A stretch of 64,000 bases of DNA, from positions 19,596,382 through 19,660,381 of the forward strand of contig NC_092642.1 in NCBI RefSeq assembly GCF_039555335.1, given 5' to 3'. This document shows, piece after piece, positions 25,301 through 40,300 of this stretch. Both the position numbers and the translations under genes were made by a program. Every line of letters starts with the position of its first letter. The first letter of the stretch is position 1. The DNA is from Amphiura filiformis. Taxonomy: Eukaryota; Echinodermata; Ophiuroidea; Amphilepidida; Amphiuridae. The notes under the pieces are model-generated. The model saw only the letters and a program-made list of their open reading frames with translations. It was not told where the DNA came from and ran no database searches.

Positions 25301-28300
25301 CATCAACCAATCATTTCCAACCAACTGGATTTATTATTTTGCTAATTACTTGACCTTTCTCTGTTATTAATTTTCGGTGATTAATTAATTCAAAGTAAAA
25401 ACTATTGACAGCAACTGATGTTCTAAAAATGTATTTTGTGGCATTTAAAATATTTTAAAAGTCTTCTGCATGCTATCGCCGTGATAAGTATAAATGCAAA
25501 CGGGACAAGCAATGCTTCGCAAACTTGGCAATTATCCATCACTTTTCAAAACCGGTGCATCACAATCGCTCGGCGATCGAGTATCAATTCAACTTTTAAA
25601 TTTTACAGAAAGGAAATAGCTTCGTACTAATCTATTTTTGTAGAAATGTTACAATATGGCTTTAACTTTACAACTCATTTGATTTAGGGATTCAATCATG
25701 TTTCACCGTTGTTCATCACCGATTTACAATGATGCACTGTGTCGTCTGCGTGGTTCAATTAAGCCACGCAGACTCACCGGATGCGAGTTGTTAATCGGTG
25801 ATGAACAATGGTGAAACATGATTGAATCCCTTTCAAAAACGAAAACAAGCTAAAGATTGTATAATTCACATGATTATTTCATTAGGAATGTCAGTTAATC
25901 ATTGACAGTACAAAAAGATCGTTGATTTCTGTTGATATCAGCAATAAAACTGTCAGCAATCTGTATCCAATACTTCCAAAATACTGAATTCAACTTGTAA
26001 GCGTGATACGCACACAGATTCCAGACATGATTTAATTTTACGTTACACGCTTAACGCGATGTGCTCTGGCGTCAAGCGTATACACTTACTGTAAAAGTGT
26101 GGATTCATCACGTATTAACAACGGTTGGCTCCTGTACAAAAGTAAAGGAAGAGTTGTTGAAAATAAATTAAAGAATAAAGTAGAATTCCATCTACAAGCA
26201 TTATTTATAATGGCTCAGGGGGAGGGGTTCGAAGAAAGAGACAAGAGGCAGCAGACACCTTACACAAAAGCATTAACCTCTACTGATCAGACTTGTAACA
26301 TGTCATGACTTGAGACGCGACATTTCAAAAAATGAAATGACTCAATTCTGATTTGCAAATATTCCCCATTGAGATTGTACAGTGACTCAAGTCATTTGCC
26401 TTTTCGAGACCCCCATTTGGCGGCTGATGAGTTCCAAAGACCCCCCTTTTTGACCGGCCAATCTGTTCCCTAGACAGCCCCCTTTTTTTGCCGACTGAAC
26501 AGTTCCCTAAACCTCAAGTTCGAAACTGGCAGTGGCACTCCCCTACCAAAAAATATTTTCCGAGGTGGGGGAAAAAGTGGATTTAAAAAAAAAAAAAATC
26601 AAATTTCCATGAAAATCATGATTCATTTGGGTAATGGAGCTTTCCAAAACATGGAGATCTTTACAAAAGCAAATGAGATTGCATGTAATCATTGACTATA
26701 ACCACTCAAAAGTGGAATTTTGGAGGTTTAAAAAAAAAATTACTCAAGATTTTACCCCATGATTTTACAAAATAAGTGAACCTTTTGGAGGATTGGGGTG
26801 TAAACACCTGAATGAAAATAATATGATGCATCAGTAGCCTTGCTTATAATTTTATTGTCAACCCTAATGCTAAAATTGGTTTGTGGCTATTGGAAAGGAA
26901 AGAAGGAAGATGAACAAAGAAGTTACTTGACCCCTCAGGTGCCAAGCATTGACCGGTAGCCATGGGTGTTTCACTGGCCTGGTCAATGAAAGTGTGCAAA
27001 TATATAGCTAAGAGTGATTGCGTCATGGCATCGCATGGGTGCCCAGTGGTTTTGTTTTGTACAATTATAGAGGTAGGGTTAATTCATGCAATTGTGGTGA
27101 ACTTTCATTCATCAAAACATTGATCCCTTCTACATGTATTTATGTTTTCTTTTCATGTTGATTCATTCAGTTTTCTTGATGACCCCAATGTTGACATCAT
27201 GTGGACATCGAATGACAGCACCAAACCGTTGTGAATTAGGGGTTCATTCAAAGGATTGAGGGCATGATCGCTGTTTATGCCCGAGGCGTGAGCCGAGGGC
27301 ATAAATCAACGATCATGCCGAAATCCTATGAATGAACCCTGCTCATACATACCCAACATTCTGAACATTGTTAGCAATCCAAAACAAATGAAAATAATAA
27401 GGTTTACAAGTTTAAATAACATTTTCATACCGTTTTCCTTCAAAAATTGGGAGAAAATGAGTAGGCCTACTTGCAGGAAGCAGCTCGTGAGGTCAACGGC
27501 CGGGAGTCAACGCGTTCATCTATTGCGCTCCGCGTGTGATGGGCACGGTGACATGTGCGTGTATGCAACACTAGCAAATCATGGATCGCGTTAATTGGGT
27601 TCCAACGCTGCGTGACGCAGCTTGTTTATGCCCTGCGTACTGGTCATAAATGGTATTTATGACCAGCAAAAAGGACGCAAATCCAATCAGAAACATCGTT
27701 ATATCGTGAGTATGTATGAATATTAATTTTGTTCTTTCTTTCCATAGATACATCTGCCATTTTATACACATTGGGAGTTGAAGATTTAGTTGACCCGTCA
27801 ACAAGTTTTCGCTATCAACTTTTACCCACAAATAACCTACCCATTGGCATTGCAAATGGTATAGACTACCTGATTGTAGATGAGAACACTGGTGATGTTT
27901 ATTTTAAAACATCAATTGATTATGAGGTAAGATGATCAAGGATTTAAAATAAATCCTAAAGGATTGTGATTAGGGACCAATCAAGTATATATTAGATTTA
28001 AAATTCAATCTTACAGATTTAAAATACAATCTTACAGATTTAAAATTAAATCTTACAGATTTAAAATTAAATCTTACAGATTTAAAATTAAATCTTACAG
28101 ATTTAAAATTGAATCTTTAAACTTTAAAATTAAACCTTACAGATTTAAAATTAAATCTTTAAAAATTTAAAATTCGAATCTATAAGATTAATTTTAAATC
28201 TAAAATTGATTGGTCCCTATTATTACAATCCTTAAGGATTTATTTTTAAATCATTTTAATTTAGAGTGCAAGTTCTTCTGGGTGCACACTGCCAAATCAA

Positions 28301-31300
28301 GTTCCTATTATTTTTATGTGTTACAAGGTATAGAGGAATTCATCATTTTCTTATGGTTAAAACTCCCTTGCCCGATGTTTATGATATCTTTATAATAAAT
28401 TAATTTTACCTTGACAGTCGCGGGGGTCGTTTAGAACGTTTCAAATAGGTCCCAGCTTACACTAGAGTGAACACGATACTGCAAATGATTTTCTTACACA
28501 TAAAAATACAGCCAATTCAGAAAGAAAATCTTGTTTATCGTATAGGGCCTAATTTACGCAATTGTATATACTTGGACGCTGAACTATTTTTTTCACTGAT
28601 GTAGGCCTTTGGCATTTTTAAATCTTCCACTTCAACTTTAGGCTTTCTTTTCATTCTCTCTGTCTTAGGACCAAGAAACAAAGTGTGCATTCAGATATTA
28701 TATTACTGTAGCTACTTCCAGACGAGCCATTGTGTTGTTTGGCAAACTGCTCTGCCCTTCAGTCTTCTCCCTCATTTTGAGTTACACCCGGCGTAAACTT
28801 ATTACGCTAAAATTGATAAAAATTCCACAAATATTTTAGCTACTCCTACCGCGTGTCCACACCTAAACTACTCCTAGCACTACGCCGACCAGTTCCACCA
28901 AGCATTCACTTGGTCGGCGTAAGCATCGGCTACCACTTCCGGTGTTTCCGTGACCTTTTTCAACAACGCAATATATAATTTCTTAGTTCCAACCATCAAA
29001 AGGTCAAACTTACACCGGGTGCCAGGAGTAGTAGCGTTCACATTGCAACTTACGCCTGGCGGAGGTTACACCCAGCTCGCTACTCCTGACTTTTGTCAGG
29101 AGTAGGCCTAAATCGTCGGACATACGCTTGACGGAACTTACGCTGACCATCGTTCACACTGCCACTACTCCTGGTAGCGCCTACCGCTACTCCTAGCAAC
29201 TTGCGCCGACCAAGTTCCGCCGGGCGTACGTCCGACAATGTGAATACAACTAAAGCCCCACTCATTGGTTCAAGTTCCTTAGGGAATTAATAAAGGTTGA
29301 AATTAGTCCATGTAAATTCTGTTCTGTCTGTCATCAAAGTAACAGGTGTATTGTCAGTTCTTCTGTGGAGAACTAGCCAAGCGGGGCTTCCTGTTTAACA
29401 GCTTTTAATTACCTTCACAACAATCTCAGATACTTCATCACATGGTGCCATATGTTGAAAGTTGACCATACTTCTACTTACTTTTAAGAGAACACAATTT
29501 CATTCAATATATCTATTATATTATTACTTCATACCTAATCAAGAACATAAGAAAAATATTGTAATGGTCATTAATAGACGCACCTACATGCATGTTAAAG
29601 TTTTTGTTCTTCATGTTCATATATTGATCGTAAACCATTGGGACATTTCACATGTATGCTATATGTCTCAATGTCTTCTCGGACTGTATCATATTAGATG
29701 GTAATTTAAATCGTGAAACCATAGAACAATATGCATGTTGGTCAGCATAGGTATTGAATAAAATTGAATCCCATCACATCAATTCAAAGCTACACCCTTT
29801 TTTGAAATACTGGTTACTCATGACTTAAAATGTATGACCATATAACCAACAATTTTTAGGTTCTATCTTACATTGAGGCCTACCATTAAAACAACATGTT
29901 TCCAAATTTTGAGTTGTATTGCTCTAACGGTTGATCTTGAGGTATTTTGGTCTCATGTTTTGATATATGAGAAGCAAAAATGTATATAGGATAGTATACA
30001 TACGTCCGGTTGTGGTTACCATAATTCACCATGTTGTTGTTCACGCTCTCTAAACAAAACATCTCAGGCATTAAATTTTACTGGGGTAATTAGAAAACTA
30101 TGAGCTTTCTTCTGATACCCAAATCTCATTTTGATGAGGAAAAATTAGTATGAAGCTGTCTAGATCGGGTTACACCCAGTGGCGGCACAGGGGGTCCCCC
30201 CATATCAAATATCCCCCAGTTTGCCCCTACTTTTAAGGCCTTGTCAGCTTTAAAAACCCAAATTTAAAGCACCCCCTGAACAAAACTGGTCACACCCCTT
30301 TAAGAGATTCTCTTTTTCTTGTTTGTGTTTGACTTTTGCAGGAATATGATGAGATTAGACCAAACTGGTTGGTCACTTCTATTATCTCCGGTGATACGGT
30401 ATGTATACCTAGGCAATAATAAGTGCAAGCAATGTGGGGAAATATTATGTTTGTTTCATACCTGCAACCTGTTTTGATTAATCATATTTTTTTTAATTTC
30501 ATAATTTTCATTCATTGAAAATAAAGTTATATATCAATGGAAAGCTTATGATGTCAGGATACTAAAAATAATTTTTTCCGATTTTTTTGATGGCCAATAA
30601 AGCTGAAAAATTAAAAAAAATGAATGAATTTTTTGTCTTTTTTAAGGCGCCCAAAAAAGCACCCAAATCAATCGTATATGACCTTGGGAATGTTTGTGAC
30701 GTAAGCTCAGGGTTCGCAGTCACGTGATCCTACTCGGAAACATGTAAACAAGACTTGCTTCCTGTACTTTGCAAGCTGCCCAGCAAGTCTGATTTTCACA
30801 ATAAAGCTTAAAATTAGAGGAATCTTCAAGTTGCTGGTTCCTTATATCAGTATTAGAAATAATAGAATTATTGTCAACACGTAAATTTTTGACAAAATCA
30901 GTCATAACTGGCTGGGTATAATTGGGTAATTGAGTTTGAATTTCGCGCTGGGATCAATTCCATGCGCAAATGCTTGCTGCTACCGTTCATGCCATGGACT
31001 GAATAAACATGATCGAATAACAAATTAAATACTTGTTTGTGACATATTCCCTATTCTTGATTCATTTTAAAATATCTGATAGTCTTGCAGTAATCAAAAA
31101 ATTAATAAAAAACCGCCGATTTCATCAAATCCAGCCCATATAAAGGTTTTCATATTTAGCGCATTGCGGTAATACATTCTTTCCACACAATCACGATTGA
31201 AAGAAACAGATACTTTATTATAAAATAAATACAATTTAGGCTTACTAGACTGTTATTTGATGGAATTCTGAAATCTGAATAAAATTAAAATATTGTCACT

Positions 31301-34300
31301 TGTGTCACGATTCTTTAATGATAGTACAATCAAAGTGAAACATTCAAGTTTTATGGATTACCGAACACGATGCGTAAATTGCTGCTGAAGAAATTGCAGG
31401 GAGCCAATCAAGGTGGATATGCACAAACACAGCGACTCGCTTCGGCACTTGGGCTGTGTTTCTTTAGCACTTGGGCTGTGTTTCAGCAGATTTGATCAAT
31501 CGTTCCCTTATATTTGGAACATTTACAGGAATAAATTTTGCTGATGAAGTAGCAATAAGTGGAAAATATCAGAATGTGAATATCGGTCATTTTGTCTGCA
31601 AGTACAGTACAGTCGCGGATATACCGAACACTCGGCGACTGAGACTCAGTCAAGTCACCGAGTTCATCCCGTATTAACACATTTGTGTTAAGATTGTTCA
31701 TAATAGATCGAGTTTTGGAATTAAATCTAATACTGTTCTAATAACTTTTTGCAACTATTGCTACGTTGCGTCTGGAAATACCAGACTTCATCAGGCAACT
31801 GACCCGTTGGACTGGTCATGTGATAGACGGCTAGGTATCGTCCCGATGGCCCGGGTCGTCCCGATCGTCCCAATGGATATTTACCTCCATTATTTTCGGT
31901 TGTGCGGTGCATGTTTTGGTTGTCCCAGGCGAACGGACAACCAAAATTTTGAACACTGATTATGAAGTAGCTGCACAGGGGGAGTAACCATTCGCAAAAT
32001 GGATGGGAACTCATTGACGAATGTTACACAGATATGTTTCCTTCTCTCAGTAAACACAGTAAGGTTGCATGTGGTCAAAGCCTCATCATAGGTGGAGTAC
32101 TTCTTGCCCAGGATGATCTTGCAAGCCCCCTTTTGCACACGCTCAATAGCGGATTGTTGTTTGGCGTGATACTTGAATGCCAAACCGGAGCAACGTATTC
32201 TGTAAGCGGTCTGACGTAGCCAACGTATATTGTCACAAGATCTTCAGTCGGCAAGTCAAACCTTTTCAGCATGTGAAGCCTGCCGTTAGCTTTCTTCAGC
32301 ATTTGATCAATGTGAGTTGATCAATGTCAAGTCTGCTGAAATTTGGACTTCAAGGATTTTGGTGACATCCACCAGTGTTACAGAGTTTGAGCGTGTGATT
32401 GAGCTCCATGTTGTTCTCATTTGACCAGTCTGCAAAAGTGTTCAAGTGATCTTGGATGGTGGTAGGCTCCTTTGCCTTGACTATTTCTATGATGGTCATG
32501 TCATATGTGAGAACAGAGATAGGTGATGGTGTGTCAACAAGGGCAGAAATTCAGTTTGGGTTTACAAATCTGCTGATTTTCTCTGCTAATATTCATAAAA
32601 AAACATTACAAAGTACATAAGTATTAAAAAAGCTAAATTAAAGCACATTGATTTATAGTGCGCTACGCACAGGCTCAACGCCTAGACGTTTATCCACAGG
32701 CCTCAGCACACTTTACAGGATGCTTTAAATTCCATGAAAGAGACATACAACTTCAAAGGTTGACAGCATCATTTTAATGCTATGTTCCTGTTTGTTAAAT
32801 AGTTTATTGCATTATATCCCATTCATCTAAATAATTTCAATTCACAGTGTTATTTAATTTGCATTTTGTGTGATTATTTTCCTTTCAGCTTGCGCAAGTT
32901 GTCAACGTGTATGTAGACAATGTGAATGATTTAGCGCCACAGTTTATCAACGAGCCATACATTATCCGAGCCTATTCCTGAAGTAAGTATACAAACAGAG
33001 ACATTAAAGCCATATCATAACATTTCTGTAAAAATAGATTAGTATTTATTTTCCATAAAATGTTAGCTTTTACTGTCACATGTCCCCTTTTAATTTTTAG
33101 CCTAACAAGTACGGTATGAGCAAAGAAAATGGGAATTTACTACTATAGCGCCAATGGATGTTACTCCTGCAGTTGTAATACAGTTTTGGACCTAAAATCA
33201 TATTTTGGACCAAAAATCACATTTTTGACCAAAAATCACATTTTGAGCAGAAATCACAATTTTAAACAGTCAAGTTTTTGACCAAAAAAATGTTTTCTTC
33301 TAAAAATCGTGTTTTTTACCAAAAATTGTGTTTTTGACCAAAAAAGATTCTGAAGACATAATAATGATAAAATTGGACGGATACTTTTGCATGATATCTA
33401 AATTGATCGATCTCGCTAGAGTTTTCAAATATCACACTTCGACTTCGCTCGCATGCGATATTTGAAAACTCTAGCTCAATCGATAAATTCAGGTATCATG
33501 CTTAATCCGTCAATTTTATATCAAACTTGGTATGGGGATTGGATATGTTGGCCTGATGTGCTATATAGTTTTGTGTCATGAAATTTGCATATTTCTGAAT
33601 ATTAATGAGCTTATTTGCATATTGCATATTATTTGTTTACAAACCTTTCTTGTGGGGGCCACCTTAACTACGAACCGAGTAATTCTAGTTGGTGGTTGGG
33701 AACCATTGCTTGATTTGGTTGATCTGATTTATTGTGTTTGTTGACAATGTATTGATGTCAGGATTGATATATTTGCCAAGCGAAAAACTTGCCGATGACA
33801 GCACTAGTCATATTTTAAGGGACTTTTTATTATTTGTTTCAAATTTTTACAATGTATTCTTCTAACTTTCTTTCTTACAGAACACAACTGTAGGTACTAC
33901 TGTTTTTAGTAGTGTTTCTGCCATTGATGATGATGCTGAGTATGATCCGCTTAATGTTGTAGATGGACCTATAGCATTCAGTCTGCTAGACACTTATAAA
34001 GTAAGTACTATTCACTCTTATGAATTAATGCCTAGTTTGAAGTGTTAGGCCCATCCCTGCCATCGCATCGCGTACCCAGTCATTTGTTCTGTGATCAGTC
34101 CCCAGTAGGGAGGGTATATATTTTGGTGAGTATGCTCCCCTGCAATTTTCAGATGGTGGGTCTTTTAGAGCTGACAGCATTTGTATTCATTTGGCAGAAT
34201 TTTTTTTTATAATAATATGTATTTTCAGTGTTATCATTTAAAAAAATGTGAATTGAGTAACACTAACAGATCCTGTCATATCGAGTCATCTGGTCATATC

Positions 34301-37300
34301 GAATCATCTCATTATTGTTCCAGAAAATACAAGTGTGAAGTTTATTTTTTCACGATAAGCTGTGCTCTTAGGCGTGGTTCAGGGTTCACATATCGTTATA
34401 AATTCGGCAGATGGCCGAATCCGGATTCGGCTTTTGGTAAATTCATTTTAAGTAGGCGTTACTTTTGAATTTGAGAACAAGGGATCAATACTTTACCTAT
34501 AGAGGGCAGCATATCGACTTTTTAACGGTTATCGCAAGTTGACTGTACTGCGATGCTTCAATCAACTAACCCTGTATGTCGCCTCTTTTGAATACTTACT
34601 ATGCTGTTATCATTTGATCTCCGTTAAAAATTGATATGCTGCCCTCTATTATGTACAGCATTGATCCCTTGTTCTCAAATTCAAAAGTAATGAATGCGTA
34701 AAATGAATTTACCAAAAGCTGAATCCGGATTCGGCCGTCTGCCGAATTTATAATGATATGATCATTTTGTTTTCAATTTTGCTGTGTATGTGATGTTTTG
34801 AAGATGTAAATAATGGCATATCAATTGCTCGATAACTATTTCCACGGACCAAGGGTGGAAAGTGCCTTCAGCATAATGGGCGATACACAGGGAAGGATTA
34901 AGAAAGAAAAAAAACTGCTGTGCAATATTTGTTTTGTATAACAAATCCCAAATTTTATACTTGCACAGAACTTGGAGGAGGGCCCAAACAGATACACGGT
35001 TTTGGAGGCCAAAAAATGCACCTCAATTTTCCAAAAATGCAAAAATCTGCGATTTCCCACCAAAAATTTTTTTGTGCAGATTTGTAGAGTCCCTGGACCT
35101 TACATCAAGTGCTGCAATTATTTTGGGGAAAAAATCTATAGGTATTAGGTTCAAATGGTGTTCATCAGATTCCTAGCAGAAGGCATTAAAACTGCATATT
35201 TTTAAGAAATATACAAAGTCACATGAAAAGGGATGAAAAGTATGGATGGCATTTTATTCCCAACAAATATGTAGTTCAAATTTAAATTTAATGGCAACCG
35301 AAAATAAGTACCACACAACTTGGCAAGTTTGTTATGAAGGTACCTACACTTTTCGGCAACCAGATATTAACTATCAATACTATGAGAAAGGTTTTTAACA
35401 TGAGTCTCCACATGTTTTTATACATTTTTGTTTATTCTAGAATCAGGACTGTGACACAACTACTTTTCTAATCAATGCAACCACTGGAGCTGTTATTCTT
35501 AACGAAGAAGTGTCATTTTTGGGACAGACGGTATACACTGTATGCATAGAAGCCAATGTAAGTATACAAAGAAGAAGAGAGAAGTAATTCATTGGTAGAG
35601 CACCAGCACAGTCACCTTTGGAGCCTTATTTCACCCTACAGATGAGCACTCCGTGTATAATGCCTCTTTGAAGGTGTCTCGGGAAGTATTTCTGGAACTG
35701 CATATCTCCTTGTCTTGGGTAGGCATCAATCAATTCTCTGAGGTCTCTGGACTTAGCACCAGACTCTGGTGGGTTAAACCAGTTTGTAAGGGACCCCCCC
35801 TGTCCCGCTTCCCTCAGAGCATATTCCAGTGCTGACATGAACTCCATCAGCCACCAACCCAAGTGCGGCGAGCTCAAAAGGACATCCTCAGACAACGTGT
35901 CCACGAAGCAGGAATCTCGGAGGTCTCTGGACTTAGGACCAGACTCTGGTGGGTTAAACTAAAAGTTTTAGGGGGCCCCAACCATCACCCTTCCCTCAGA
36001 GATAGATTTAATTAAATCATCATCAGAGATTGGACACTCCATCCTACTTTCAGGCTAGGAACAGCTGGTATGAGTGGCATAATCTAGCGTGCTAAGTCAA
36101 TGCCCCTATATTACCCAGCAGACCCTTGAGTTAGAGTCAGCTGAGCAGAGCTTGCACTGTTGGAACTGGGATGTGCAATGTTATTACGGACAATGACTGG
36201 TCACATGAACCTAGTCTTACTATCAGTTGGAGGGGTAGTTCATTGGTAGATCACCAGCGGTCATCTTGAGTCTTAATTTCACCCTTCTTAAGATGAGCAC
36301 TCCTGGTGAAGTTCTGTCATGACAAAATTGGAAAAATCACCTTGATGCAGTTTAGATAACAAACTGACAAAATCAGCTTGTTACACTAGCAAGTGCCACA
36401 CCGTTGCAACGGTCCACCCGGGGTGATGTAAGGCAGCAGGCAGGACTAGTGTATAGCTATGAAAAGTGTCGTTGAGGAATATTTATTTGTGTCACTTGGC
36501 ATATTTAGGTCTGAGTGTCTTGTGCTGGTTCGTCTTCAGTATCTTCACATGGAGATGGTTTCCAGCTTTGAATCAGGTCTATCTGTCGGAATGCTTTGTT
36601 TTGACGGCATAACCATATCACATAGCTGGTTCTGAGTGCGGTTTTAGAAGCCACATCCATGATGTTACGCTCTTTCCACTTGGTACTCCGAGAACAACGA
36701 TGCATTTTGTAAGTGATGTGTTGTAAATATCTCTGCTTCCAATTTCAATTGGGAAGTAGTGTGTACACCATACCCTATTTTCGCAGTCAGCTACAAGATC
36801 TTGGTATTTGCTTTCCTTTCTTGCATTGGCATTTGACAGGTTTTCTTCCATTGGGACTGTAAGCTCAATGATGATAACTGTTTTGGTCCTTTCAGAATAG
36901 ATTGTAATATCAGGATGTTTTGCAGTCTCTGTGATTATGGGAGGAAATACTACATGTAGAAAGATTTTCATGATCCCTGCTAACTGTTAACTGCTCAACT
37001 TCAAACTTGGTATGGTCATAGGATATGGTCAAGGGGGTGACACTAAATTCACGGTTGTTCTATTAGCAACGCAAAATCTATGAAAAATTCAGCTGGTTTA
37101 CTAGCTAGAAAGTGAGGCCAGTTATCGATCCGTTATAGCTCGTTATGAATAATTCATGTTCGACCCTTGGATCATGTTAATTGAGTTTGGCAAATAACAA
37201 CGTTGTTAGTTTTGCGAACTTTGCCTGTTCAATGAGAGTATAGCACGCCCCAATACATCTGGGCACAAACCAGGCTAAAACGATCCAGTTTAATGAAATG

Positions 37301-40300
37301 GCGGACGGTATTCCCATCAGGCACCAGTGATATGTTTTTTCAAAGAAAGTCTACTAATTTGATATGAAATGACATTTTGCAGTAGCAAAGTCAAAATTAG
37401 GACTTGCTGTCAATAATATGAAGGAAATATGTGACAGAGGCAAGGTGGGAAATACAAGTAGTATTTAAGTTATAATAACCTTTGATACCCGACCTGACCT
37501 TCCATCATGGCGCCATGATTCGTTTTATGTATTTCTATTATGCTCTCAAGTAAAATAAAATACTAATCTGCGCTGAGCAGACAATGTTACTTGGCTCCCA
37601 GCATGAATTATTGATTTTATACGGAAGTAAAGAAATGCACAGTGTATGTGCATGATGTGCAAGCATACTTCAAATATTTACGGTAAATCTGAATAGTGGT
37701 CACATGGTGACATATCATGTGTTCGGGAAATCACGTGGCAACATTTTAAGATTTCAGGCTTGTTTACTATTTAATTGCCATTTGTACTCTTTATTATTTA
37801 TCTTTGTTAATTAACATATATTTTAAATGCTGATAGATCGTGGTTGGCTGCCCATGATATCTGTTAAATTCAATGTTTTATGAATATAATTCTACCACGC
37901 AGAGGGGGTCACGCAGCAGAATTTCACATCACCTGACTTAGCTAGATTTTGAAGCTCTGCTCTTCAAATTCATGTAACTTTCAAAGTTTATACATTTAAT
38001 ATGATACTAATTTTTTGTTATAACCAACTGGTACACGAAATATACTAGCTTATACCTATACAGAAAGGTGATTATCAGCCTTCACTCAGCAAATTGACAT
38101 GCCCGGCATATGCAGCCATTCTCCGTCTGGATTACATGACTGTCGCCCTCAATACGTCTGGGCACAAATTTAAATAACAATACGCTATTTACATATCAAT
38201 GCGGCCTCATGCTAATTAAAGCTGCCCCATCCAGGAGTTCATCTATGATATGGTGGCCTCATGTGCTGTATAGTTTTGTGTCATGTTATTTGCATATTTA
38301 TGAACATTAATGAGCTTATTTGCATATTTTGCCTCAAATTTTATTAATCCACTCTGCAGTTAAATGCAAATAACCAATCTACTTCATTATTATGTCTTCA
38401 GAATCTTTACTCTATACTTTTGTACATGCTTCATAAAAACCATATGGAAACAAAGTCTTGTTTGCTCTCAAGAATTGTCCACTGACTCGTACTACGGGAA
38501 ATTCAGTCAGAAGGCATCCCTGGTCAAATTTTGGTATCATATCAATTTGTAAGCGCTCTTAAGGGGGTACTACACCCATGCCCAATTTTGTGCCTATTTT
38601 TGCATTTTTCTCAAAAATTATAGCGCATTGGTGACAAGTAAGATATGTATATTATAGGGGCAAGGACTACAACTACTGCACTGGAAATTGTATTTCAACA
38701 CAGACAAGAGTTGTGGAGTTACAGTCAAAAATGAGGGAAAACCAATATTAGATCAATAAATCAATAACTACTTGCCTTGAGTTGCTGAATTTTCAGTGCA
38801 GTAGTTGTAGTCCTTGCCCCTATAATATACATATCTTACTTGTCACCAATGCACTATAATTTTGAGAAAAATGCAAAAATAGGCACAAAATTGGCCAGGG
38901 TGTAGTACCCCCTTAAAAGTCATCGTTCATTGAATTGACAACTGTATGACAAAACAGGCGAAAATAGTAACTTTCTGCACAAGATTTGCAATTTAAAGAG
39001 AATTGGCCATTGCTCATTCTAGTGTATAGAAACTTTTCCGTATGCTAAAAAAATTCAAAAAAGGTACCAACACCAGTCATTCAGCATTCAATAGGTTATA
39101 GTTTTTCCTAATTAAGCTTTAAAATTCATAAATGTAGGTTATTGCTGCACAGGGGACGGAAATTAAAAGTCCACCTTTCTAGTCTCAAAAATGCCTGATT
39201 TCCAGCTTCCGCACACAGAGATTTCATGTCTTTTGCCAGCTAGGCGATATTCCTGAAGCCAGTATTAACGGATTGGCCGATGATGGCACGGTTTTTCATA
39301 TTCTTATTCTAATTTATTCCCAAAACACATTATATAAAAGTTATTCTGATTGGTTTTAAAATGTTGATGGACGATAGGAAAACGTCAAGCCCCGTCCAAT
39401 CACGCTAGTCGTTACATGAGCCGATGAGCATAGGATATGAATGACAGCGCATGCTCCGATGTGTTTGTTGTCATGAATTGGGCGGTACCTCGCCATTCAT
39501 AAGTATGGGGAACGCATGCAAAATATTAATAAATTCAAAGTTGTAATTGTAGGGGAAGGTGGGGCATAACGGACCCCCGGGGCAAAACGGACCTAAGGGA
39601 AAAATAGGCCTTGGCAATACTGTCGTCTATGCAAATTATATTGAGGAACACAAGTATAGCCACGAGATTTACAACAAAAATTTGATCTGAAATAATCTAC
39701 TGACATCCGAGCAAGATCGAGTCAAAAAATTACAACCTGTCTGACGTAAGATATGTAGATGTTTAATGTGCGGAAATTTTACTTCATTAATATCGGATTC
39801 CCAAATAATTGTGTATATTGTAAACACTATAGGTACTAGCTTTAAGCTGTATGTACTGCATGGTCTATATGCTACAATGTATTATGCATGCAACCTATTC
39901 CTAAAAAATCGGGTATGGGGCAAAACGAAACCCCTAGTGTGGGGCACAACGGAACAGGGTTCCGTTTTGCCCCTGGCATTTTGCCCCACAGATGGGTTCC
40001 GTTTTGCCCCAATTGGACATAATACGTCTTCACTCAAGGAAATGTAGGCGTTATCTAGGGGCCTACTCGAGCATGGTAAACACTTCGCTGAAACATAGGC
40101 ATATTAAACTAGGCCTACAGATAGAATTAATGATTAAAAGTTAACTTGCTCCACAGAGATGGGTAGGCCTACTTAATATTTCTTTCTAATCAAATATTGG
40201 TCATACATATTATAGGCCTCTAGGTCTATAAGAAGTTAACCACTCACTCCACAGAGATTGTAGGCCCACTTAATTGTAACTGAATATAGGCCTACATATA

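Larger units (their letters stand above)
24714..27747. other. Intron 2
   Basis: A ~48-bp block (TGCATGCTATCGCCGTGATA) is repeated directly at about 24939 and 25466. C-rich repeat sequence lies at 26400-26530 (GACCCCCATTTGG). Foldbacks are at 25687-25830 and 27238-27341. Short ORFs here have no family resemblance. Confidence 0.6.
27927..30341. other. Intron 3
   Basis: Holds a foldback at 27941-28252 and a GC-richer repeat at about 28780-29240. The remainder (28253-28780, 29250-30341) is AT-rich with nothing recognised, apart from GTGGCGGCACAGGGGG near 30179, typical of the short GC-ended repeats here. Confidence 0.55.
30399..32888. other. Intron 4
   Basis: 30400-31700 is AT-rich and unrecognised, with a 17-bp repeat (CACTTGGGCTGTGTTTC) doubled at about 31446-31485. 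A LINE remnant and a SINE-like copy follow. Confidence 0.5.

Noticed and set aside
31761-31810. Active hammerhead ribozyme
   Set aside because: CUGAUGA is present but the GAAA strand and the third stem are missing.
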